A stretch of 7,829 nt of DNA, from positions 1 through 7,829 of the forward strand of contig SVQS01000083.1 of assembly GCA_015065205.1 (NCBI GenBank). Direction: 5' to 3'. The position numbers and the translations under genes were made by a program. The notes under the pieces are model-generated. The model was given only the letters and a program-made list of their open reading frames with translations, was not told the origin of the DNA and searched no databases. How positions within the stretch are numbered: position 1 is the stretch's first letter; the number at the start of each line of letters is the position of its first letter. Of the stretch, positions 1-4,162 are shown piece after piece. The DNA is from Oscillospiraceae bacterium (GTDB lineage: Bacteria > Bacillota > Clostridia > Oscillospirales > CAG-272).

Positions 1-1
1 C

Positions 2-454
2 ATTGCAAATGCACTTGAGGCGTTTGTAGGCGCAAAGCGCCGCATGGAGCGCAAAGGAATGTTGAACGGTGCCGTTGTTTACGACGACTATGGGCACCAT
101 CCCGTAGAAATTCGAGCAACGCTCGCGGGTGCGAAAGAGATGGGATATAAGCGAATTCTTTGTGCTTATCAGCCACACACATACAGCCGCACTGCAAAGC
201 TGTTTGATGAGTTTGCGTGTGCTTTCGATTGTGTAGACCGCGTTTATTTTGCTGATATTTACGCTGCACGCGAGCAGAATGTTTTTGGAGTCAGCTCTGA
301 GGGGCTTGCCGATCGTATCGGTCACAAGTCCGAATACTGCGGTAGCTTTTCCCGCATAGCCGAAGCGCTGACGCGTGACGCAAAAGAGGGCGACCTCGTT
401 ATTGTTATGGGCGCGGGAGACATTTATAAGGTTTATGAGCTTTTAGATCTATAA
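2..454 (+). CDS. murC: UDP-N-acetylmuramate--L-alanine ligase, C-terminal part (5' truncated by window edge)
   Basis: This is the last 150 residues of MurC, the cytoplasmic ATP-dependent ligase that adds L-alanine to UDP-MurNAc as the first step of the peptidoglycan stem peptide. The frame is open from base 2, so the gene begins outside the window; the ATG at 44 lies inside the family-typical FxGxxRRxExKG segment and is not the start. The Mur ligase C-terminal domain is recognisable from DDYGHHPVEI (residues 28-37 of the visible part), AYQPHTYSRT (55-64), DIYAAREQN (85-93) and VMGAGDIYKV (135-144), which correspond to the E. coli MurC blocks DDYGHHPTEV, QPHRFTRT and QGAGNIGKI. The HH pair and the SRT segment separate MurC from the other Mur ligases. 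GC content is moderate, unlike the AT-rich gene that follows. The stop codon is followed at the very next base by a 36-nt hairpin. No frameshift is seen. Confidence 0.96.
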   Translation: MANALEAFVGAKRRMERKGMLNGAVVYDDYGHHPVEIRATLAGAKEMGYKRILCAYQPHTYSRTAKLFDEFACAFDCVDRVYFADIYAAREQNVFGVSSEGLADRIGHKSEYCGSFSRIAEALTRDAKEGDLVIVMGAGDIYKVYELLDL

Positions 455-490
455 ATCGAGTCAATCGTTTGTTCCAAATGATGACTCGAT
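455..490 (+). other. 36-nt hairpin directly after the murC stop codon
   Basis: ATCGAGTCA (455-463) is the exact reverse complement of TGACTCGAT (482-490). Inside it TCGTTTG (465-471) pairs with CAAATGA (475-481) with one G-T wobble, leaving a TTC loop and one bulged A at 464. That gives 16 pairs in 36 nt. No T tract follows, so it is a poor intrinsic terminator on its own. Its 3' arm ends in TCGAT, and the 3-nt loop matches the hairpins that follow, so it may be the first member of the array rather than a murC terminator. Confidence 0.8.
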
Positions 491-715
491 GTCGATATGC
501 GCCGCTGACGCGTCGCTCGATATACGCTACGCGTTCGATATGGCGCTACGCGCTCGATATGCTTTGCCCTTTGGGCAAAGCGAGAAAAAGTTCTTTGAAA
601 GCGGCGTTATCGACACTCGTTGCCGCAGGCAACATATCGAATTTCGAGCGAAGCGAGAAATATATCGAATGGGCGCAAGGCGACCATATATCGAGTTGCA
701 GAGCAACATATCGAC
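491..715 (+). repeat. Symmetric array of 8 hairpins separated by TCGATAT / ATATCGA motifs
   Basis: Four TCGATAT motifs (492-498, 517-523, 535-541, 554-560) are each followed by a hairpin: 499-516, 524-534 (ACGC-TAC-GCGT), 543-553 (GCGC-TAC-GCGC) and 561-581 (9 bp, TTT loop). After a centre at about 582-618, four hairpins are each followed by ATATCGA: 619-633 (GTTGCC-GCA-GGCAAC), 641-661, 669-687 and 695-707 (GTTGC-AGA-GCAAC), with ATATCGA at 634-640, 662-668, 688-694 and 708-714. The two halves are therefore in opposite orientation. An extra TATCGA lies at 608-613. Motif pairing across the centre gives a ladder of four-way junctions. The element ends three bases before the ribosome binding site of the next gene and shows no promoter, so it is probably part of that gene's leader. 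Whether it acts as RNA, as DNA or as a regulator is unknown. All positions were found by eye. Confidence 0.85.
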
Positions 716-718
716 GAA

Positions 719-725
719 AAAGGAG
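719..725 (+). promoter_or_regulatory. Ribosome binding site of the four-helix-bundle gene
   Basis: AAAGGAG lies 6 nt before the ATG at 732 and 9 nt before the adjacent in-frame ATG at 735. It fixes the start here, although the same frame stays open upstream through the hairpin array. Only three bases (716-718) separate it from the last base pair of the array, so folding of the array could affect ribosome access. Confidence 0.85.
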
Positions 726-731
726 AAGAAA

Positions 732-1085
732 ATGATGAATGATATAAAAAACCAACTTCGTGAAGATGCTATTGAATTCGCAATTCAAATCTCCGATGTT
801 TGTGACGAAATAAAAGGTTGTTCAGTTTATGTTAATCAAATTGTTCGTTCATCTTCGTCTATTGGTGCAAATATTCACGAGGCGAAATACGCTCAAAGCA
901 AAGCGGATTTTATACATAAACTTGAAATTTCCTTAAAAGAATGTTCAGAAACGGAATATTGGCTTGAGTTGATCTTTAGAAAGGGTAAGATTCTTGAGAA
1001 AGTCTATAAGGATCTTCGAAATCAATGTGGTTCTATTAGAAGAAGATTGATTGCTTCTATCACAACAGCAAAGGAAAATAGTTGA
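732..1085 (+). CDS. Four-helix-bundle protein of the 23S rRNA intervening-sequence (S23/IVP, Avd-like) family
   Basis: This gene encodes a 117-residue protein, close to the usual 115-130 residues of the family. The diagnostic stretch is in the middle: QIVRSSSSIGANIHEA, then YAQSKADFIHKLEISLKE and CSETEYWLELI, matching the pattern QxxRSxxSIGANIxEA...DFxxKLxIALKExxETxYWL. Predicted structure is four amphipathic helices without signal peptide or membrane segment, so it is cytosolic. Family knowledge: members are encoded inside intervening sequences of 23S rRNA in some bacteria, and the Avd accessory protein of diversity-generating retroelements has the same fold as a basic pentameric barrel that binds nucleic acid. 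No catalytic function is established. The C-terminal half is basic (RRRLIAS and several Lys). By hand count, 180 bases at 781-960 are about 33% GC against about 55% for 60 bases in the next gene, which suggests foreign origin. No rRNA or reverse transcriptase is present here; the hairpin array directly upstream is the obvious candidate partner. Confidence 0.92.
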   Translation: MMNDIKNQLREDAIEFAIQISDVCDEIKGCSVYVNQIVRSSSSIGANIHEAKYAQSKADFIHKLEISLKECSETEYWLELIFRKGKILEKVYKDLRNQCGSIRRRLIASITTAKENS

Positions 1086-1127
1086 TGAAGCAAAAGACGT
1101 TTTCGCAAGTAGAAGAGGGAATAAATA

Positions 1128-2354
1128 ATGGTTAAAAATAGAATTTTTAGTTCGACAAATATATTACTACCTAAAGAAAATTTTGAGGCTTGGTCGGTCA
1201 TTGCCTGCGACCAGTTTACATCCAACGAGGAATATTGGGAGTCGGTTAAGAGCGCAGCAGGGAACAACCCCACAACGCTTAACCTTATTTATCCCGAGGT
1301 ATATCTCGGCAAAACCGATGCCGCCGAGATGACCGCAAGCATCAACAACGCTATGCAAAAATACGTTGATGATGGAATATTCCAAGAATACCCAAACGCG
1401 CTCATTTATGTTGAGCGCACTCAGCGTGACGGGCTTGTGCGTTGCGGCATAGTTGGTGCTGTCGATTTGGATGCGTATGATTATCACGAGGGCTCGACCT
1501 CTCGCGTTCGCGCCACCGAAAAAACGGTACTTGAACGAATTCCGCCCCGTGTGGAGATCCGCAAAAATGCAACGCTGGAGTTGCCGCATATCCTGATGCT
1601 GATGGACGACACGGCTCGCTCTATTGTTGAGCCTCTTGCCGCACTTGCCGCGAGCGGTGCGATGCAAAAGCTCTATGACTTTGATTTGATGCTCGACGGT
1701 GGACATTTGTGCGGTTATCTTATTCCCGAGTTGATGCACGAGGATCTTTGCCAAAAAATTGAGGCTCTCGGTGACCTGCACGGCGGTATTACGCTTGCCG
1801 TTGGCGACGGGAACCACTCATTGGCAACCGCAAAGGCCTGCCGCGCATTGGGGGCAACCGAGTGCAACCGTTATGCGCTTTGTGAGGTGATGAACATTCA
1901 CAGCGATGCGCTCGTCTTTGAGCCTATCTTCCGCACGGTAGAGGGAATCGATGCCACGCAACTGTTGGTTGATTTCAAGGCATATCTTGCCGCTCCTGCT
2001 AATCAAAACGCGAACAATGCACCGCAGGAGATCACCTTTGTGTGCGGCGCGCTTCGAGAAGTCATTATCGCCGAGCAACCTCCGCACGCGCTTGCCGTTG
2101 GTACGGTTCAACAGTTTTTGGATGCTTATCTTGCTGATAAGACAGGTGCCGTTATCGATTACATCCACGACGAGGATGAGCTCTTCGCACTGACAGCAAA
2201 CGGCAAAACGAGCGGCTTCCTCTATGGGTGTATGGGCAAGAGTGAGCTCTTCGATGCCATCGAAAAAGAGGGCGTTCTGCCGCGCAAGACCTTCTCTATG
2301 GGCTCCGCGCGCGACAAACGCTATTATACCGAAGCGAGGAGAATAGTAGAATAA
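1128..2354 (+). CDS. DUF1015 family protein, full length
   Basis: This gene encodes a 408-residue cytosolic protein spanning the whole DUF1015 family length. Family blocks in order: ACDQFTSNEEYWE (26-38), the EGSTSRVRATEKTVLERIPP segment (121-140), LELPHILMLMDD (150-161), AVGDGNHSLATAK (224-236), RYALCEVMNIHSDALVFEPI (248-267), YIHDED (345-350) and the C-terminal PRKTFSMGSARDKRYYTEAR (385-404). The conserved GDGNHS and NIH motifs suggest a ligand or metal site, but no reaction is established. In other Clostridia such genes often sit next to serA and serC, which hints at serine or phosphoserine metabolism; neither neighbour is seen here. The start is supported by GAGGG (1115-1119) 8 nt upstream. 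The gap to the preceding gene is 42 nt with no recognisable promoter, so read-through from upstream is likely. GC content resembles that of murC. The gene is intact, with no frameshift. Confidence 0.93.
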   Translation: MVKNRIFSSTNILLPKENFEAWSVIACDQFTSNEEYWESVKSAAGNNPTTLNLIYPEVYLGKTDAAEMTASINNAMQKYVDDGIFQEYPNALIYVERTQRDGLVRCGIVGAVDLDAYDYHEGSTSRVRATEKTVLERIPPRVEIRKNATLELPHILMLMDDTARSIVEPLAALAASGAMQKLYDFDLMLDGGHLCGYLIPELMHEDLCQKIEALGDLHGGITLAVGDGNHSLATAKACRALGATECNRYALCEVMNIHSDALVFEPIFRTVEGIDATQLLVDFKAYLAAPANQNANNAPQEITFVCGALREVIIAEQPPHALAVGTVQQFLDAYLADKTGAVIDYIHDEDELFALTANGKTSGFLYGCMGKSELFDAIEKEGVLPRKTFSMGSARDKRYYTEARRIVE

Positions 2355-2362
2355 AAGAGATT

Positions 2363-2401
2363 ACGGGGGAACCTTTTTCACGAGAAAAAGCGTTCCCCCG
2401 T
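2363..2401 (+). terminator. Long GC-rich hairpin after DUF1015, possible terminator or dispersed repeat
   Basis: ACGGGGGAAC (2363-2372) pairs perfectly with GTTCCCCCGT (2392-2401). Inside it CTTTTTC (2373-2379) pairs with GAAAAAG (2384-2390), leaving an ACGA loop and a single bulged C at 2391: 17 bp in 39 nt, starting 8 nt after the stop codon. Its position suits a terminator for the upstream operon, but the 3' side continues ACCCCTTCCC rather than a T run, so classical intrinsic termination is doubtful. The shape and the C-rich trailer look more like a dispersed intergenic repeat. Confidence 0.5.
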
Positions 2402-2444
2402 ACCCCTTCCCAAAAGCGCTCTAACGCAAATCCTAAAAGAAAAC

Positions 2445-2530
2445 TCCGTAGTTACGGATAGACAGTCGGTGCGAGGTAAAACCTCGCTTTTGCTTCCGCG
2501 AGCGGCTGGGCACCGCCGAGACCCCATCCG
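2445..2530. other. Branched, RNA-like structured block in the convergent intergenic region
   Basis: Several mutually compatible helices are visible. CGGAT (2455-2459) pairs with ATCCG (2526-2530), CGGTG (2467-2471) with CACCG (2511-2515), and inside that lie a perfect hairpin CGAGGT/ACCTCG (2472-2477/2481-2486) and CCG-CGAG-CGG (2496-2505), making a three-way junction. An alternative 5' hairpin TCCGT-AGTT-ACGGA (2445-2458) competes with the outer stem. No protein-coding signal and no promoter were recognised on either strand, and it matches no RNA family that I know. It could be a non-coding RNA, a dispersed repeat, or the 3' trailer of one of the flanking genes. Confidence 0.45.
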
Positions 2531-2555
2531 CTAAGAGAGTTGATTAGAACGAAGG

Positions 2556-2590
2556 AAAACGGAGAGCCTCATTGAGACTCTCCGCCGTTT
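2556..2590. repeat. Hairpin CGGAGAG...CTCTCCG in convergent region
   Basis: CGGAGAG (2560-2566) pairs with CTCTCCG (2578-2584), and inside it CTC (2568-2570) pairs with GAG (2574-2576) around ATT, with one C-A mismatch. The flanks AAAA and GTTT allow a little extension. No clear T run follows on either strand. It lies between the branched block and the large hairpin at 2617-2672, and may be part of the same intergenic element. Confidence 0.6.
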
Positions 2591-2616
2591 GGGGATAGTC
2601 AGATTTAAGCAAGAAG

Positions 2617-2672
2617 CGTCGTTCTTCGAGGCGTGAGGCGTACAAAAGGTACGTCGAGCCTCGAAAACGACG
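2617..2672. repeat. 56-nt long hairpin in convergent region
   Basis: CGTCGTT (2617-2623) pairs with AACGACG (2666-2672), and TTCGAGGC (2625-2632) pairs with GCCTCGAA (2658-2665), with only C2624 bulged: 15 bp without mismatch. After an asymmetric internal loop, CGTAC (2639-2643) pairs with GTACG (2649-2653) around AAAAG. No T run follows on either strand, so an ordinary terminator is unlikely. Its size and perfection suggest a dispersed palindromic repeat or a structured RNA arm. Confidence 0.7.
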
Positions 2673-2697
2673 ATAGAAAAAGTCAATAAATATTGGA

Positions 2698-2714
2698 GAA
2701 TTTCGAAGAAATTC
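2698..2714. repeat. Small perfect hairpin GAATTTC-GAA-GAAATTC
   Basis: GAATTTC (2698-2704) and GAAATTC (2708-2714) form a 7-bp stem with a 3-nt GAA loop. Read on the minus strand it is followed by an AT-rich stretch that includes TTTTT near 2677-2681, so it could help end transcription of the SPFH gene, but the stem is AT-rich and weak. Confidence 0.4.
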
Positions 2715-2727
2715 AACCTATTATCGT

Positions 2728-2774
2728 CTCATTTGCTGTTTTTTATTGTAAATGAGTTCTTTTTGTCCTTTTTT
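2728..2774 (+). terminator. Weak T-rich stem-loop, possible + strand terminator
   Basis: CTCATTT (2728-2734) pairs with AAATGAG (2750-2756) across a 15-nt loop, followed by a T-rich run (TTCTTTTTGTCCTTTTTT). It reads in the direction of DUF1015, almost 400 nt after that gene's stop. The stem is AT-rich with a large loop, so this is a tentative call. The rest of 2757-2823 shows nothing recognisable. Confidence 0.3.
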
Positions 2775-2823
2775 GACTTTTTCGGTCTTGCCAAATGTGA
2801 CAGCCCCATTTTTGCATATTCTG

Positions 2824-3876
2824 TTAAGGTGTAACAGGTTCTTCTGTGGGTGCATTGGTCTCGGGGAGTGTTTCGCCCAAAGCGCCCGTGCCGAGAGCAG
2901 CCATAAAGCTATAAAAATCGCTATTGCTGAAATAGGTCTCGGGAAGAACGCCGTCCCATTGCAGGATGTAGTAATAGAGCATCAGGGTGTGCAAATCGTC
3001 GTTATCGAGATTTTTGGGGTCTTTTGCAAGAATGTCACGAACCTGTCCGATAACGGCTGCATCCTTTTGACCTGCGTATTCGGCAGCGTCTGCTTGAATT
3101 TTAACGACTTCAAGCTCGGCTTCTGCGGCAATTTTAGCAACGGCGGCTTCTGCTTCTGCCTCAATTCTTGCACGCTCTGCGGCAGCCTCGGCTTCCATAT
3201 TCTTTTGCTCCTGCTCGATCTTTGCCTGCTTACTCTTTTGCTCGGCAACCTGCTTTGCTTCAACAGCATCGGTAAAGGTATCGGAGAAGTCCAAATCCTC
3301 GATAGATGCGTCAATAACGACTACGTTATAGGCTTCGAGCTGTGCGGTCAACAGGGAGCGAATGTCGCCGGAGAGCTTGGAGCGCATATTTAAGAGCTCC
3401 TCAGCGGTATATTTGGCAAATTCGCTCTTAACGGCTTCCTGAATACGGGGAGCAATGATAACGTCGTAGTAGCTGATGCCAATTTCCTTGTAGATGGTTT
3501 GGGCATTTGCTTTTGAAATTTGATAGTTGATGGTGTAGGTTACGGCGACTTCCTGAATATCCGAGGAGAAGCAAGCAAGGTCTACCGAAGCTTTTTGATT
3601 TCTGTTGTCCATATTGACCACCTCTTGCCAAGGGGCACAGAGGTGTACGCCCGCCTCGTAAGTGATGTTTTCAACCTTACCAAAGGTTGTTACAATGCCG
3701 GTATGTCCCGTGGGAACAGTGCGCAAACAACTGATAAGGGCCAGCACTACGCTCAGTACCAAAAGCACGGTAGGTAACAGTCCGCGCAGTAGCGGTTTGT
3801 TTATCTTTTTGGCACAGAAGATAGCAATCAATGCGGCAACAAAAAGCAGAATGGCAAATACGAATAATACAATCAT
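2824..3876 (-). CDS. SPFH/prohibitin-family membrane protein
   Basis: This gene encodes 350 residues. Two hydrophobic segments open the protein (about 2-21 and 32-53), followed by an SPFH (Band 7/prohibitin) domain from about 54 to 210: VPTGHTGIVTTFGKVE, the AGVHLCAPWQEV block, and the prohibitin-type end FTDAVEAKQVAEQKSKQAKI (201-220). Residues 205-265 form an Ala/Glu/Lys-rich coiled coil, then comes a conserved-looking LYYYILQWDGVLPE-type block (about 300-313) and a Pro/Thr/Glu-rich tail. Family knowledge: SPFH proteins oligomerise into membrane-bound cages that organise membrane domains and often restrain proteases such as FtsH; no protease gene is in view. Two N-terminal membrane segments are more than the single one of classic prohibitins. 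The start at 3876 is chosen because AAAGGAG sits 9 nt upstream; an in-frame ATG at 3936 lies at the promoter -10 and cannot be used. It is divergent from the large surface protein gene and convergent with DUF1015. Confidence 0.92.
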   Translation of the reverse strand: MIVLFVFAILLFVAALIAIFCAKKINKPLLRGLLPTVLLVLSVVLALISCLRTVPTGHTGIVTTFGKVENITYEAGVHLCAPWQEVVNMDNRNQKASVDLACFSSDIQEVAVTYTINYQISKANAQTIYKEIGISYYDVIIAPRIQEAVKSEFAKYTAEELLNMRSKLSGDIRSLLTAQLEAYNVVVIDASIEDLDFSDTFTDAVEAKQVAEQKSKQAKIEQEQKNMEAEAAAERARIEAEAEAAVAKIAAEAELEVVKIQADAAEYAGQKDAAVIGQVRDILAKDPKNLDNDDLHTLMLYYYILQWDGVLPETYFSNSDFYSFMAALGTGALGETLPETNAPTEEPVTP

Positions 3877-3885
3877 TTTTATAAT

Positions 3886-3892
3886 CTCCTTT
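3886..3892 (-). promoter_or_regulatory. Ribosome binding site of the SPFH gene
   Basis: AAAGGAG on the minus strand (CTCCTTT at 3886-3892), 9 nt before the ATG at 3876-3874. It settles the start in favour of the shorter, 350-residue protein. Confidence 0.88.
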
Positions 3893-3924
3893 CTTCCGAG
3901 CTCTGTCGGTATGATTGTAAATAT

Positions 3925-3953
3925 ATAATAACACAACTATATTATACTGTCAA
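3925..3953 (-). promoter_or_regulatory. Sigma-A type promoter of the SPFH gene
   Basis: On the minus strand, TTGACA (3953-3948, perfect -35) is followed after exactly 17 nt by TATTAT (3930-3925, 5 of 6 match to TATAAT). Transcription would begin near 3918 and leave a leader of about 40 nt before the start codon. A reverse copy of TTTACAA (3915-3921) overlaps the expected start site. Confidence 0.88.
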
Positions 3954-3978
3954 GTGATTTTTTGAAAATTCTTTGAGA

Positions 3979-3996
3979 TTTACAATTCGTTTACAA
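3979..3996. promoter_or_regulatory. Candidate operator: TTTACAA direct repeat with 11-bp period
   Basis: TTTACAA occurs at 3979-3985 and again at 3990-3996, one helical turn apart, in the divergent promoter region. A third copy in reverse orientation (TTGTAAA, 3915-3921) lies at the SPFH transcription start. The helical phasing suits a regulator binding one face of the DNA, but the sequence is AT-rich and could recur by chance. Confidence 0.35.
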
Positions 3997-3999
3997 ATG

Positions 4000-4014
4000 A
4001 TCCATTGTTTGGAT
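4000..4014. promoter_or_regulatory. Candidate operator: ATCCA-N5-TGGAT palindrome
   Basis: A 15-bp interrupted palindrome, ATCCA (4000-4004), TTGTT, TGGAT (4010-4014), lies about 60 nt upstream of the -35 box of the surface protein gene and about 50 nt upstream of the SPFH -35 box. The size suits a dimeric regulator. No regulator family is recognised from the half-site. Confidence 0.3.
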
Positions 4015-4074
4015 AAAACAAGTGATGGTAATATGAAAAAACGGTGACAAACCTTACCATAATGTCCAAAATGC

Positions 4075-4103
4075 TTGACTTTTGTCGAAAAATATGGTAT
4101 GAT
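4075..4103 (+). promoter_or_regulatory. Sigma-A type promoter of the large surface protein gene
   Basis: TTGACT (4075-4080, 5 of 6) is followed after 17 nt by TATGAT (4098-4103, 5 of 6). Transcription would begin near 4110, giving a leader of about 53 nt. An ATGGTA copy at 4094-4099 overlaps the -10 box, with a further copy at 4025-4030 and an inverted copy (TACCAT) at 4055-4060. Confidence 0.85.
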
Positions 4104-4116
4104 ATGTGGGTATCGT

Positions 4117-4129
4117 AAACACCGTGTTT
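4117..4129 (+). promoter_or_regulatory. 13-bp palindrome followed by T-rich stretch in the surface protein leader
   Basis: AAACAC (4117-4122), C, GTGTTT (4124-4129) is a perfect palindrome just after the expected transcription start, followed by a T-rich run to about 4145. As RNA it is a short 5-bp stem with a CCG loop, weak for an attenuator; as DNA it could be an operator. No function can be assigned. Confidence 0.3.
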
Positions 4130-4151
4130 TTGTATTTTTATTTTCTTAAAC

Positions 4152-4156
4152 GGAGG
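4152..4156 (+). promoter_or_regulatory. Ribosome binding site of the large surface protein gene
   Basis: GGAGG, 6 nt before the ATG at 4163, is near-perfect. It decides against the in-frame ATG at 4106, which overlaps the promoter and has no ribosome binding site. Confidence 0.9.
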
Positions 4157-4162
4157 TGCCAA

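Noticed and set aside
455..715. CRISPR array
   Set aside because: The repeated motif is only 7 bp, the intervening segments are self-complementary hairpins rather than unique spacers, the motif orientation flips at the centre, and no cas gene is nearby.
489..731. In-frame upstream extension of the four-helix-bundle gene through the hairpin array, which would give a 198-residue protein
   Set aside because: The family is about 115-130 residues, the ribosome binding site at 719-725 fits the ATG at 732, and the extension translates only the hairpin repeats. Several frames stay open here simply because TCGATAT contains no stop in any frame.
469..735. Other open frames across the array, including 527-709 and 546-788 on the minus strand
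   Set aside because: They lack ribosome binding sites, consist of repeat-derived low-information sequence, and overlap one another in several frames.
1085..1135. A 16-codon frame overlapping the stop of the four-helix-bundle gene and the start of DUF1015
   Set aside because: It is very short, has no recognisable product, and the G-rich part within it is better explained as the DUF1015 ribosome binding site. Translational coupling cannot be excluded.
1167..1817. Long open frame on the minus strand inside DUF1015 (216 codons)
   Set aside because: It is antisense to a gene with clear family motifs, resembles no protein family, and has no ribosome binding site.
2355..2823. tRNA, SRP RNA, tmRNA or RNase P RNA in the convergent region
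   Set aside because: None of the hallmark conserved sequences of these RNAs could be found on either strand; the structures present do not form a cloverleaf.
2752..3393. Open frame of 213 codons on the + strand opposite the SPFH gene
   Set aside because: It is mostly antisense to the well-supported SPFH coding sequence; the Cys/Leu/Phe-rich composition is what reverse-reading of a Glu/Ala/Lys coiled coil gives.
3874..3936. Upstream start for the SPFH protein at 3936
   Set aside because: The ATG lies next to the -10 box and upstream of the expected transcription start, and the ribosome binding site at 3886-3892 serves the ATG at 3876.
4106..4162. Upstream start for the large surface protein at 4106
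   Set aside because: It lies just downstream of the -10 box at the expected transcription start, has no ribosome binding site, and would bury the clear signal peptide behind 19 residues.
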